DNA from: Nocardioides sp. InS609-2
GTDB lineage: Bacteria > Actinomycetota > Actinomycetes > Propionibacteriales > Nocardioidaceae
Assembly: GCF_023208195.1 (NCBI RefSeq)
Contig: NZ_CP060034.1
Location: forward strand, 4,216,001-4,280,000
Reading direction: 5' to 3'
DNA length: 64,000 bases
Every line of letters begins with the position of its first letter. The first letter of the stretch is position 1. Below the pieces are notes generated by a model, which saw only the letters and a program-made list of their open reading frames with translations, had not been told where the DNA came from and did no database searches. The position numbers and the translations under genes were made by a program. Shown one piece after another: positions 55,738 to 64,000 of this stretch.

Positions 55738-55757
55738 CCCCCGCCTACGGGCGGGGG
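55738..55757 (+). terminator. Integrase terminator
   Basis: CCCCCGCC-TACG-GGCGGGGG, an 8-bp GC stem with a stable UACG loop followed by CGTTCCTATTTA. Confidence 0.85.
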
Positions 55758-55790
55758 CGTTCCTATTTACGCAGGTCAGCGCACTACGCT

Positions 55791-55826
55791 GTGGGGCGGG
55801 TGGGGCTCGAACCCACGACCCAAGGA
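55791..55826. repeat. attR, right 36-bp direct repeat
   Basis: Identical to 49387-49422. Forms the 3' end of the intact tRNA-Met. Confidence 0.88.
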
Positions 55827-55865
55827 TTATGAGTCCTCTGCTCTAACCGGCTGAGCTACCGCCCC
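55792..55865 (-). tRNA. tRNA-Met (CAT, elongator)
   Basis: 74 nt. Acceptor GGGGCGG pairs with CCGCCCC; anticodon loop CTCATAA (anticodon CAT); T arm GTGGG-TTCGAGC-CCCAC; discriminator A; no encoded CCA. Elongator-type rather than initiator. tRNA-Ile2 (modified CAT) cannot be fully excluded. Serves as the integration site of the neighbouring element. Confidence 0.93.
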
Positions 55866-55987
55866 CGAGCCGGTCGACGGACAGGTGCAGGTCTTCCGGG
55901 TAGACGCGACCATATCGGTCCACCGTGATCACCCGGGAGCCCGGCTGGCGAGAGCTCACCAGCTGGCAGACGCTGCTCCATGGCGCG

Positions 55988-56527
55988 TCATCGGTGGCCC
56001 TTGCCCTGACCCCTGGTCTTGTTGTTGACCAGACCACGTCCTTCGCCTCGGCGTTCGCCCTGACCGATGGTGTTGCCACGGGCCTTTCCGTGGCCCTTGC
56101 CAAGCGCCTTGCCAAGCGCCTTGCTGTTGGCCTTGCCATTCGCCTTGGCACCATCAGCGCGCTTTCCGTGGTCCTCGCCCGGTCCGGTGCTGTCGGGCCT
56201 TGACGGTGACGAAGCAACCGGCGCCGTCGGAGAAGGTCGCGAGGACTCGACGGGCCGAGGTTTGGTCGGGGTCGGCTCGGACGACCACGGGGCCTCGACG
56301 AGTCCGACACCGTAGGCAACACCGAGGCCACCACCCACGGTCAGGACACACACGGCTGCGGCCAACGCGGCCAGCCGGGGGCGTCTGGTCCGCGGCCGGG
56401 CGTGCGGCACGGCCACCGACGCCGCCACCGATGCGAGGCGGTCGACGAACACGTCGTCCACAGCCGGCTCGCTGGTGTCGGCGCGCAGCGATCGCGCGAC
56501 GTCCTTGCGCGACCGGAAGACTCTCAC
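55988..56527 (-). CDS. Anti-sigma-like membrane protein with GK-rich tail
   Basis: 179 residues. A short cytoplasmic N-terminus (MRVFRSRKDVARSLRADTSE) is followed by one membrane helix (about 50-75, LAALAAAVCVLTVGGGLGVA), a Pro/Ser linker, then a low-complexity Gly-Lys-Ala-Asn tail (GKALGKGHGKARGN). Divergently arranged with the sigma factor at 56659, so a regulatory partner is plausible, but no known anti-sigma motif is seen. Confidence 0.65.
   Translation of the reverse strand: MRVFRSRKDVARSLRADTSEPAVDDVFVDRLASVAASVAVPHARPRTRRPRLAALAAAVCVLTVGGGLGVAYGVGLVEAPWSSEPTPTKPRPVESSRPSPTAPVASSPSRPDSTGPGEDHGKRADGAKANGKANSKALGKALGKGHGKARGNTIGQGERRGEGRGLVNNKTRGQGKGHR
56095..56148. repeat. 12-bp tandem repeat inside the membrane protein gene
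   Basis: CCTTGCCAAGCG repeated about 4.5 times with substitutions (56095, 56107, 56119, 56131, 56143). Encodes the four-residue repeat of the C-terminal tail. Confidence 0.75.
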
Positions 56528-56658
56528 GTCCTAAACATGTCACGAGCGACCCCAATGGTTACGCTCGCCCGACTGACAAGCCGTTCGAGGGTTCCCGGGT
56601 TGCGCGTCCGATGATGACCCTGGCGCCCAGGCCGTTCGAGACGATAAGAGGTGCAACG

Positions 56659-57222
56659 GTGGCGGGAAAGCCCCCCGATGCCCTCGTGTCGGCCGCGCGT
56701 ACCGGGGACCAGGCTGCCTGGCGGACGTTGTACGGCGCGCACGACCGCCGACTGACGGTGTGGCTCCGTTCTCTTCCCCACGGCGACGCTTCGGACTCCC
56801 CTGAAGACCTCGCGGCCGAGGCATGGCTGTTGGCGGCAGCAAAGCTGGGCGAGTTCCGGGGCTCTGACGACGACTTCGCCGGCTGGCTGTTCACCCTCGC
56901 GCGCAACCTTGCCGCGAACAGCCACCGGAAGGCGGTACGCCGCCGCACCGACCCCCTGCCCGTGGATGAGTCCGCGGATGCGGCCTGGGGGTTTGCCCGA
57001 GATGACGTCGCCCACGTTGACGCGCAGGACACCACCCGCGAGCTGCTCTCCCACCTCAGCAGGCGGGAGGCGGAAGTCGTCGCCTGCATCGACGTCGTCG
57101 GGCTCGATGTCGCCTCCACGGCGCGAGCGCTCGGGATGAAGCCCACAGCTGTACGAGTCGCGCGGCACCGTGCCCTCGGCCGACTTCGGAGAATCCTGTC
57201 CCGACCCGACAGCGCACCCTGA
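56659..57222 (+). CDS. RNA polymerase sigma factor (ECF/sigma-70 family)
   Basis: 187 residues from GTG 56659, AAGAGG 7 nt upstream. Region 2: AAWRTLYGAHDRRLTVWLRS, then EDLAAEAWLLAAAKLGEFRG. Region 4: LSRREAEVVACIDVVGLDVA with the HTH RALGMKPTAVRVARHRALGR. Divergent to a membrane protein gene. A stress-type sigma factor. Confidence 0.88.
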   Translation: MAGKPPDALVSAARTGDQAAWRTLYGAHDRRLTVWLRSLPHGDASDSPEDLAAEAWLLAAAKLGEFRGSDDDFAGWLFTLARNLAANSHRKAVRRRTDPLPVDESADAAWGFARDDVAHVDAQDTTRELLSHLSRREAEVVACIDVVGLDVASTARALGMKPTAVRVARHRALGRLRRILSRPDSAP

Positions 57223-57327
57223 ACCGGCTCGCTCGGCCCTCCCGCTCCCGGATGTAACGCGTTCCGGTGCCCGCGACATGACCCTGATGAACCCACCATG
57301 AGTCAGACACACGCCAAGGAGCACTCC

Positions 57328-57702
57328 ATGCGCACATCCACCCGTATCGCCGGTTCAGTTGCCGGACTCGCCCTCGCCCTCGGCTCGTTCAGTGCCGCCT
57401 CGGCAGCCTCTGACGAGCCGGCACCCTGCGAGCAGCAGCAGACGCACGTCGACAAGGCTGTGGTTGCGCTCGCGAAGGTCACGGCCGTCTTCCAGCGTCA
57501 GCAGGACAAGGTCAAGACCGCCAAGGACGAGGTCAAGGACGCCGCCACGGCCGCCAAGCGCGCCGACGCCAAGGAGCACGTGTCCGAGGTCAAGGCGAAG
57601 CTCGACCACACCGCCAAGGCCAAGAAGGCACAGCAGCAGCGTCTGGCCAAGGCGCAGGAGCGTCTCGCCACCTGCCTGGCCGAGCAGCCGCCCGCTGCCT
57701 GA
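57328..57702 (+). CDS. Secreted coiled-coil protein of unknown function
   Basis: 124 residues from ATG 57328, AAGGAG upstream. Cleavable signal with an AASA end (residues about 1-27). The mature part is a Lys/Ala/Gln helix with two Cys at its ends (CEQQQTHVDKAVVALAK, RLATCLAEQ) that could form a disulfide. Follows the sigma factor and may belong to its regulon. Confidence 0.7.
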   Translation: MRTSTRIAGSVAGLALALGSFSAASAASDEPAPCEQQQTHVDKAVVALAKVTAVFQRQQDKVKTAKDEVKDAATAAKRADAKEHVSEVKAKLDHTAKAKKAQQQRLAKAQERLATCLAEQPPAA

Positions 57703-57708
57703 GCGTCG

Positions 57709-60489
57709 TTAGCGGGTGCCGTCGGAGCGGGAGTGCGTGGCCTGGTAGTCCAGCAGCTGCGCACGACCGCGCGCCACTTCGTGCACGGCCGCGTCGAGCA
57801 GGGGAGCCGTGCCGTCGACGGTGCCGGAGTCCGCGAGCAGCTCGATGGCGCAGACGGCGTCCCGTGCTGCGATAAGTCCCAGGTTGCCGGCGCTGCCGCC
57901 GAGCCGGTGCGCACTGAACCGAAGCGCGTCGGCATCGGCGCTCAGTACGGCGTCGCGGATCGCGGCCAGCCCTGACTCGGCCCCGGTGATGAAGCTGCCG
58001 ATGGCGCGGTCGAGGTACGTCGTGTTGCCCGGGTCCATGTCGCGCAGCATGTCGAGGCGGCCGAGGTCGACGCCGTCCACGACCCGCGAGGCTGGTTCGT
58101 CGACATCGGAGTACGACGACACCGCTCCGTCGAGCCAGCTCGCCAAGGTCCGAGCCAGCGCCTCCGGGTCCACCGGCTTGGTCAGGAAATCGTCCATGCC
58201 GGCCTCGAGACACCGCTCGCGCTCACCGGGCACGGCGGCCGCCGTCATCGCGATCACCGGCACGCGCGGCCCGTCGTCGAACCGGCTGCGCACCTCGCGG
58301 GTTGCCGCCAGGCCGTCCATGCGCGGCATCTGCACGTCCATCAGGATCAGGTCGTGGCGGAGCGGGTCGTAGAGCTTGAGAGCGGCGAGCCCATCGTCCG
58401 CCGTCTCGGCGGCGTAGCCGAGCGCCTCAAGCAGCCCCACGGCCACCATCTGGTTGACAGGATTGTCCTCGACGACGAGCACGCGTCGGCGTTCACCCTC
58501 GGGCAGGTCACTCACCGACGACAGTGCCTCCGACCGGGTAGCACCGAGCACAGGCCCACCCCTCGGCACCGCGAGTGATGCGGTGAACCAGATGTGGCTA
58601 CCCACTCCGCGCTGGCTCTCGAACCCGATCTCGCCGCCGAACGCCGTCACGATCTCGCGCGAGATCGCCAGGCCCAGGCCCGTGCCGCCGAAGACCCGCG
58701 TGGTCGACGTGTCGGCCTGTTGGAACGGCGCGAACAGCACCTCGGGGTCCGCGTCGGTGCCGACCCCGGTGTCGCGTACGTCGACGCGCAGCGTCCAGCC
58801 GTCGTCGTACTTCGTCGCGCTCACGCGTACGACGACCGCGCCCTCGCGTGTGAACTTCACGGCGTTCGATACCAGGTTCGACAAGACCTGCGATAGGCGC
58901 GTCGGGTCGCCGCTGACGACCTCGGGCACGTCGTCGCCGCACGATACGTCGACGACCAGCCCCTTCGACCTGCCGGCCGAGAGGATCGGTGTGATCGCAC
59001 TGGCGACCACCGACCGCACGTCGAAGTCGATCGCCTCGAGCTCGAGGTGTCCGGCTTCGATCTTGGAGTAGTCGAGGGTCTCGTTGATCAGGCTCAGCAG
59101 GGCGCGGCCGGACAGCTCGACCCCGGACACCAGCCGCCGCTGCTCGGAACCGAGCTCGGAACGCATCAGAAGCGCGTTGAGGCCGAGCACACCGTTGAGA
59201 GGCGTGCGGATCTCGTGGCTGATCATGGCCAGGAAGTCCGACTTCTGGCGCGAAGCCTCCTCGGCGGCGTCCCGGGCCGCAGCCAGGACGCGGGCCGTCG
59301 CCTCACGCTCGGCCACCCGTCCGATCTGTACGGCGGCCTGCTCGGCCATGTGCTCGATCAGTGCCCGGCGGATGATCGGCGGCCTGGAGGTGATGACGTA
59401 GACCGTGCGCACCTCGCCCCCGTGGAGCACCGGGCAGGCGAGCGTCAGTCCCCGCTCGTCCCAGATCGACGTCTTCGCCCCGACGCACCGTGCCGCGAGA
59501 CGCAGCTCCAGAGCCAGCGCTGTGGGGTCGAGGAGGTCGGCTGCCTGATCCGAGTCATCGACATAGAGCGGCGTCACGTCCCCGGCTTCGCAGACAAAGC
59601 CCCGGGCGCGCACCCAGTCGTCGTGCATCAGGATCAGGTTGCGTCCCTGGCGGAGCACCTCGGCCATGGTGCTCGCTTCGTTCGCGGCGCTGGCCAAGCC
59701 CTCCATGAGGGTGTTCTGCGCGATCCGGTCCTTGAGGGCCAGCTCGGCCTCGACCGTCTCCGTCACGTCCTGCAGGGTGCCGGCCAGCGCCACGACGTGT
59801 CCGTCGTCGTCTAGCGTGCACTCTGCCTGCAACCGGACCCAGATCGTGCCGTTGATCCCGCGTGCGCGGGCGACGAACCCGGCGTCTTTCCCGGTGGCCA
59901 CTGCGGACGCGATGGTCGCTTCGAGATCGGGCCGGTCCTTCTCGTCCACGAGTGAGATCAAGTCTTGGTAACGCTGACCGAACGGGCCCAGGTCGAGCAT
60001 GAGGAACAACCCGTCGGAGCCGGTGATCACGTCCCGGGCGATGTCCCAGCTGAAGCTGCCGATGCGTGCGATCCGCTGGGCCTCGGCCAGGCGCTCCTCA
60101 CTGGCGGAGAGCTCGTCGACGATGCGCCGGCGATCGGTGTAGTCGGTCATGCGGTGCAGGACACCGGTGAGCTCGCCGTCGTCGTCGTACAACGGGGTCT
60201 CGCTGACCAGCACCCACAGCCGACTGCCGTCATCCCTGACGAACTGGACCTCGACGTCGGTCTCGTTGAAGTGTCCGTCGCACATGACGCGCAGGTGGTC
60301 GGCGAACTGTCGTTGTCCGTCAGCGTCGAGGAAGTCGAATGCCGTGCGTTCCAGGACCGTCTCGACCGGGAGGCCCATCAGTTCCGCACACGCGCGGTTG
60401 ACGTACAGCAGCCGCGCATCGAGGTCGACGACCCAGATGCCGTCGCTGGATGTCTCGACGATCTCGCGGTACAGATGTGCCAGTTCCAC
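57709..60489 (-). CDS. Hybrid sensor histidine kinase (PAS-PAS-GAF-HisKA-HATPase-REC-HPt)
   Basis: 926 residues from GTG 60489, GGGAGGGG upstream. Two PAS domains (about 3-125, 130-255), a GAF-like domain (about 260-400), HisKA with SDFLAMISHEIRTPLNGVLG, HATPase with NLVSNAVKFTREG and GGTGLGLAISREIV, a receiver domain with phosphorylatable Asp in DLILMDVQMPRMDG, and a C-terminal HPt with SAHRLGGSAGNLG. No transmembrane segment, so soluble. An entire phosphorelay in one protein; no cognate DNA-binding regulator is adjacent. Confidence 0.94.
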   Translation of the reverse strand: MELAHLYREIVETSSDGIWVVDLDARLLYVNRACAELMGLPVETVLERTAFDFLDADGQRQFADHLRVMCDGHFNETDVEVQFVRDDGSRLWVLVSETPLYDDDGELTGVLHRMTDYTDRRRIVDELSASEERLAEAQRIARIGSFSWDIARDVITGSDGLFLMLDLGPFGQRYQDLISLVDEKDRPDLEATIASAVATGKDAGFVARARGINGTIWVRLQAECTLDDDGHVVALAGTLQDVTETVEAELALKDRIAQNTLMEGLASAANEASTMAEVLRQGRNLILMHDDWVRARGFVCEAGDVTPLYVDDSDQAADLLDPTALALELRLAARCVGAKTSIWDERGLTLACPVLHGGEVRTVYVITSRPPIIRRALIEHMAEQAAVQIGRVAEREATARVLAAARDAAEEASRQKSDFLAMISHEIRTPLNGVLGLNALLMRSELGSEQRRLVSGVELSGRALLSLINETLDYSKIEAGHLELEAIDFDVRSVVASAITPILSAGRSKGLVVDVSCGDDVPEVVSGDPTRLSQVLSNLVSNAVKFTREGAVVVRVSATKYDDGWTLRVDVRDTGVGTDADPEVLFAPFQQADTSTTRVFGGTGLGLAISREIVTAFGGEIGFESQRGVGSHIWFTASLAVPRGGPVLGATRSEALSSVSDLPEGERRRVLVVEDNPVNQMVAVGLLEALGYAAETADDGLAALKLYDPLRHDLILMDVQMPRMDGLAATREVRSRFDDGPRVPVIAMTAAAVPGERERCLEAGMDDFLTKPVDPEALARTLASWLDGAVSSYSDVDEPASRVVDGVDLGRLDMLRDMDPGNTTYLDRAIGSFITGAESGLAAIRDAVLSADADALRFSAHRLGGSAGNLGLIAARDAVCAIELLADSGTVDGTAPLLDAAVHEVARGRAQLLDYQATHSRSDGTR

Positions 60490-60576
60490 GACGTGCTGTC
60501 CCCTCCCGACCAGTCGGCCACCACGATAACAATTGGGCACGCGGTGACACATGGGCTTCGACGAAGGTGGGCCCGC

Positions 60577-61980
60577 TCAGCTCTCGCCGTCGATGAGGAA
60601 CGAGTCGCCCGACTTCACCAGCGTGAGCAGCACCGATTCCGGGCTGGTCGTCGACCCGGACTTCGTCTCGTAGGTGACGTCGTAGCTCACGGTCATGGCG
60701 TCCGGGTCGGCGTCGACATTGGTCACCGACGCACGCTCGATGGTGCCCCAGAACTTCTGGTACTGCCCGAAGCCCTTGCTCGCCACCTGGAACTGCGGCG
60801 TCAACCGCGGCCAGGCCGCCTTCGGGTCGGAGGTGGCAGTCTGCACGTAGTCCTCTACGAACGCCTCCATGGCCGCCGGATCCACCTGCGCAGGCGGCGA
60901 CTCCGACTCCGCGGGCTCGGTCGGCGCGGACGAGGACTCCTCGGCTGCCGGGGGAGTGTTGTCCGTGTCCGTGCCGCCCATCTGGCTCGCGGCGAACGCG
61001 ATCGCCCCGATCAGCAGGAGCCCCAGCAACGCCACCAGCCACGGCGTGTATGACCGCCGCTGAACCGGCGCCGCAGCCACGGGCGCCACAGGTGTTGGCG
61101 CCAACACCTCCGTGTGCGACTCCGGTACGGCGACCGGCCGGGCCGCCGTCGCCGTCGCCGTCGCCGTCGCAGTCGGCTCGGGCACCGGGACCGTCTCCCC
61201 GCGCTCGGCCAGGAAGTCGCGCACCTGCGCCATCGACCAGCGATGCACCGGGTCGGTCGCCATAGTGTTCTCGAGCAGCGGCGCCAGCCAGCCCGCGTCG
61301 TCGAGCCGCGGCGGCGCCTCGTTGACGATGCGGTACATCGCGCCCAGCACGTTCTCGCCCACGTCGTACGGCGGCCGACCGGCGAGAGCGTGGAACAGCG
61401 TCGCGCCCAGCGACCACACGTCGGCAGCGGCAGTCGCCGTCTGCCCCGAGGCAACCTCGGGGGAGAGGTAGGCGGGGGAGCCGGTCACGAGCCCGGTCTG
61501 CGTCAACGACGCGTCGGCCTCGGCGCGGGCGATCCCGAAGTCGGTGAGCTTGGCCTGGCCGTCGCCGGTGAGCAGGATGTTCGACGGCTTCACGTCACGG
61601 TGCACGATGCCGGCGGTGTGTGCGGCGGCGAGCGCGTCGGCGGTCTGCCACAGGATCTGCGCCGCCCGGTCGGGGCTCATCGGTCCGTCGGCGCGGATGA
61701 CCTGCGCGAGGCTCGAGCCCTCGACGTACTCCATCACCAGCCACTGCACGTCCTGCTCCTCGACCAGGTCGTAGATCGACACCACGTGCGGGTGGTTGAG
61801 TCGCGCTGCCAGTCGCCCCTCGCGCTCGGCGCGTTCGAGGTCGGGCGTCTGCGCACCGGGCATCAGCCCGACGCGCTTGAGAGCGACGTCGCGGTGCAAC
61901 ACCTCGTCGCGGCCGAGATAGACCGCGCCCATCCCGCCACGTCCGATCTCGCGGTCGACGGAGTACCTGCCTGCAATCAC
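60577..61980 (-). CDS. Transmembrane serine/threonine protein kinase
   Basis: 467 residues from GTG 61980 (MIAGRYSVDREIGRGG); TAGGGT on the minus strand ends 7 nt before it, suggesting a leaderless start. Kinase domain: Gly loop GRGGMGAVYLG, VALKRV, IVHRDVKPSNILL, LTDFGIARAE (DFG intact), GSPAYLSPE. Thr-Ala repeats precede a membrane helix (LVALLGLLLIGAIAFAAS) and an extracytoplasmic domain (about 360-467) of SnoaL/NTF2 type length. A PknB-like signalling kinase. Confidence 0.93.
   Translation of the reverse strand: MIAGRYSVDREIGRGGMGAVYLGRDEVLHRDVALKRVGLMPGAQTPDLERAEREGRLAARLNHPHVVSIYDLVEEQDVQWLVMEYVEGSSLAQVIRADGPMSPDRAAQILWQTADALAAAHTAGIVHRDVKPSNILLTGDGQAKLTDFGIARAEADASLTQTGLVTGSPAYLSPEVASGQTATAAADVWSLGATLFHALAGRPPYDVGENVLGAMYRIVNEAPPRLDDAGWLAPLLENTMATDPVHRWSMAQVRDFLAERGETVPVPEPTATATATATAARPVAVPESHTEVLAPTPVAPVAAAPVQRRSYTPWLVALLGLLLIGAIAFAASQMGGTDTDNTPPAAEESSSAPTEPAESESPPAQVDPAAMEAFVEDYVQTATSDPKAAWPRLTPQFQVASKGFGQYQKFWGTIERASVTNVDADPDAMTVSYDVTYETKSGSTTSPESVLLTLVKSGDSFLIDGES
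61145..61174. repeat. 6-bp tandem repeat in the kinase linker
   Basis: GCCGTC in five consecutive copies (the last with one mismatch). Encodes a Thr-Ala run in the kinase juxtamembrane linker; a site prone to length change. Confidence 0.75.
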
Positions 61981-62074
61981 GTTCGCCACCCTAAGAGGCG
62001 CCGCGCGTCCCGGCACCATCTGACAGGGTGGTGCCGTCCGGCACGCCGTGCCGGCCACACCGAGAGGATCCACC

Positions 62075-63343
62075 GTGTCGAGCCCGAACATCCTGGACGA
62101 CTTCGAATGGCGCGGGCTCATCGCGCATTCGACCGACCTCGACGCGCTGCGTGCTGCGCTGGGCGAGACCAACGTCCGGTTCTATGTCGGTTTCGACCCG
62201 ACGGCGCCGAGCCTCCACATGGGCAACCTGCTCCAGATCGTCACGGCCAGACGGTTGCAGGACGCCGGCCACACGCCGTACCTGCTCGTGGGCGGCGCCA
62301 CCGGCATGATCGGTGACCCGAAAGACTCCGGCGAGCGCGTCCTCAACTCCCTCGACACGGTCAAGGGATGGGTCGAGAAGGTGCATGACCAGATCGCGCC
62401 GTTCCTCTCGTTCGAGGGCCGCAACGCCGCCACCATGGTCAACAACTACGACTGGACCGCGTCGATGTCGGTCATCGACTTCCTGCGGGACGTCGGGAAG
62501 CACTTCCCGGTCAATCGGATGCTGGGTCGCGACACCGTCAAGCGTCGTCTCGAGTCGGGCATCAGCTACACCGAGTTCTCCTACGTCCTGCTGCAGTCGA
62601 TGGACTACCTCACCCTTCACCGCGACCACGGCATCACGCTCCAGTTCGGTGGGTCCGACCAGTGGGGCAACATCACCGGGGGAGCGGAGCTGATCCGGCG
62701 CGCGACGGGTGAGCACGTGCACGCGTTCGCGACGCCGCTCGTGACGCGCGCCGACGGCACCAAGTACGGCAAGACCGAGGCGGGCGCGCTCTGGCTCGAC
62801 GCGGAGATGATGGCGCCGTACGCCTTCCACCAGTTCTGGCTCAACGTCGAGGACGAGAAGGTGGTCGAGATGCTTAGGCTCTTCACGTTCCTCTCCCACG
62901 ACGAGATCGACGACCTGGCGGCGCAGACCGCCGAGAAGCCGTTCCTGCGGAAGGCCCAGAAGCGGCTGGCCGACGAGGTCACGACCTTCGTCCACGGCGC
63001 GGCCGAGACCACAGCGGCCAAGGACGCCGCCGGAGCCCTGTTCGGCGGCGGCGAGCTGCACTCCCTCAGTACGACGACGCTCGGTGCCGCCCTGCGCGAG
63101 GCGGGCTCGGCCGCGGTCGACCGTGCTGGGGGACTCCCGTCGATCGTCGACCTGCTTGTCACGACCGGGCTGGCCGCCAGCAAGGGAGAAGCGCGACGCA
63201 CAATCGGTGAGGGCGGCGCCTACCTCAACAACGTGCGCGTCGAGGATCCTGACACGGTACCCAGCGAGGACGACCTGATCGGCGGCACTTGGCTCGTGCT
63301 GCGGCGCGGCAAGAAGAAGCTTGCCGGGGTCGAGGTCCGCTGA
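62075..63343 (+). CDS. tyrS: Tyrosine--tRNA ligase
   Basis: 422 residues from GTG 62075, GAGAGGA upstream. Class I synthetase: HIGH-like PTAPSLHMGNL, tyrosine-binding YTEFSYVLLQSMDY, GGSDQWGNI, and the KMSKS counterpart KYGKT. The C-terminal S4 RNA-binding domain is present (ASKGEARRTIGEGGAYLNNV). Charges tRNA-Tyr. Confidence 0.96.
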   Translation: MSSPNILDDFEWRGLIAHSTDLDALRAALGETNVRFYVGFDPTAPSLHMGNLLQIVTARRLQDAGHTPYLLVGGATGMIGDPKDSGERVLNSLDTVKGWVEKVHDQIAPFLSFEGRNAATMVNNYDWTASMSVIDFLRDVGKHFPVNRMLGRDTVKRRLESGISYTEFSYVLLQSMDYLTLHRDHGITLQFGGSDQWGNITGGAELIRRATGEHVHAFATPLVTRADGTKYGKTEAGALWLDAEMMAPYAFHQFWLNVEDEKVVEMLRLFTFLSHDEIDDLAAQTAEKPFLRKAQKRLADEVTTFVHGAAETTAAKDAAGALFGGGELHSLSTTTLGAALREAGSAAVDRAGGLPSIVDLLVTTGLAASKGEARRTIGEGGAYLNNVRVEDPDTVPSEDDLIGGTWLVLRRGKKKLAGVEVR

Positions 63344-63876
63344 GTTCGCTCGCGAGTCGGTGTCCGACGCGCGCGGGACGATGCCCGATCGGCCTCTGAC
63401 CTGCGCAAACGCACATGTGGTCGCCGTCACGTTCGTTGGATTTGCACGTGTCCGAGCCTTCACCTAATGTTCTCCGAGTCGCCAGGGAGCGGCGGGGAGC
63501 AAGATCGAGAGATCGGGTTCCCGGCCCCGGGTAGACCAACCCACCACCACACCTCAACCGAGGTCGATGAGTGTGCGCTTCGGCGGCCTCGTCAAAACTC
63601 GGGGCCAATGTGGTGCGCCAGCTTGCTGGCAGGGAAGGCCGGAATGCCCGCCGATTTGCATCGGCGCAATACCAGCCGCTAAGTTTTAACCAGCAGCACC
63701 GCAGCTTGACCCTCACAAGGGCGATGGCACGGATAGCGTCTGATTCTTGAGAACTCAACAGTGTGTCATAGTCGACGAATTAGTTTGTTATGCCCTTCGG
63801 TTTTTTTGTTGGGTTTTGTTTTTTTCGGCAATGATTCTGGCGATAATGCTGGGGTTTGTTTGTCGGGAGCAAGTTT
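63344..63876 (+). promoter_or_regulatory. rRNA operon promoter and leader region
   Basis: 533 bp with no supported gene. TTGCAC (63442-63447), 17 nt, TAATGT (63465-63470) is a strong promoter. TTGACC at 63706-63711 is a weaker second -35 without a good -10. The conserved actinobacterial rrn leader element TTGAGAACTCAACAGTGTG lies at 63747-63765, followed by a T-rich tract before the 16S start, consistent with antitermination and processing signals. Confidence 0.7.
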
Positions 63877-64000
63877 TCTACGGAGAGTTTGATCCTGGCT
63901 CAGGACGAACGCTGGCGGCGTGCTTAACACATGCAAGTCGAGCGGTAAGGCCCTTTCGGGGGTACACGAGCGGCGAACGGGTGAGTAACACGTGAGTAAT
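63877..64000 (+). rRNA. 16S ribosomal RNA, 5' end (partial)
   Basis: Starts near the GGAGAGTTTGATCCTGGCTC block, with AGAGTTTGATC (E. coli position 8) at 63884. Continues with the universal GACGAACGCTGGCGGCGTGC and an actinobacterial V1 region. Runs off the window end; the 5' boundary is approximate. Confidence 0.97.

Larger units (their letters stand above)
49387..55826. mobile_element. Integrative element at tRNA-Met (about 6.4 kb)
   Basis: Bounded by 36-bp identical repeats, with the tyrosine integrase next to the intact tRNA. Contents: a 270-residue unknown protein, an excisionase-like protein, a 55-residue ORF, an HTH protein, a coiled-coil protein, an IS630-type insertion, a HEPN-like protein and the integrase. 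The right repeat restores the tRNA 3' end. No conjugation or replication initiator of known family was recognised, so it may be a satellite or a decayed actinomycete integrative element. Confidence 0.85.

Noticed and set aside
56095..56148. CRISPR-like array
   Set aside because: The repeat unit is 12 bp, contiguous without spacers and in frame with a protein tail, so it is a coding tandem repeat. No CRISPR array was seen in the window.
63467..63995. Small ORFs in the rRNA leader and the 16S gene
   Set aside because: They overlap the rrn promoter, leader and 16S sequence and show no protein features.

Overview
The window is high-GC, gene-dense DNA from an actinobacterium. The gene order hrcA-dnaJ-rsmE ... 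phoH-ybeY-CBS transporter-cytidine deaminase-like-era ... recO-uppS-zur-znuBCA-glyS-dus-dgt-dnaG-tRNA-Asn is typical of Actinobacteria. The many DUF222/HNH genes, SigE-family sigma factors, 10-methyl fatty-acid genes and leaderless starts point to the Nocardioidaceae (a Nocardioides-like organism). No species can be named from the sequence alone.

Layout. 1-2.4 kb: heat-shock repressor/chaperone and 16S rRNA methyltransferase genes. 2.5-8 kb: a lipoprotein, a LexA-linked DUF222/HNH gene, a sigma factor with its membrane partner, a HIT protein and a copper-monooxygenase-like lipoprotein. 8-15.6 kb: RNA maturation and ribosome genes (phoH, ybeY, era), with a fatty-acid-modifying pair (FAD oxidoreductase plus methyltransferase) and a siderophore-interacting flavoprotein inserted between them. 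15.7-19.5 kb: reverse-strand accessory genes. 19.5-21.4 kb: leuA behind a leucine leader-peptide attenuator. 21.4-26.5 kb: a MASE1/PAS histidine kinase, a hydrolase and a Ser/Thr kinase. 26.5-34.9 kb: recO, uppS, the zur-znuBCA zinc locus with two Zur boxes, glyS and dus. 35-40.9 kb: a secreted cell-wall-type hydrolase, a duplication of the 5' end of dgt flanking a small membrane gene, dgt, dnaG and tRNA-Asn. 41-46 kb: assorted enzymes, including an SOS-box-controlled small gene.

45.7-48.4 kb holds a lipoprotein gene coupled to a large WXG100-propeller gene that is broken by a one-base frameshift. 48.4-55.9 kb is a tRNA-Met integration hotspot. An element of about 6.4 kb lies between 36-bp direct repeats and carries a tyrosine integrase, an excisionase-like protein, unknown cargo, a HEPN-like protein and an IS630-family insertion. 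A decayed tRNA copy further out suggests an older insertion.

56-63.3 kb: a second sigma factor with a divergent membrane protein, a secreted coiled-coil protein, a hybrid histidine kinase, a Ser/Thr kinase and tyrS. The window ends in the promoter, leader and first about 120 nt of a 16S rRNA gene.

A recurring regulatory theme is leaderless transcription. For many genes a -10 hexamer (TANNNT type) ends 6-8 nt before the ATG or GTG, and this was used to choose starts.
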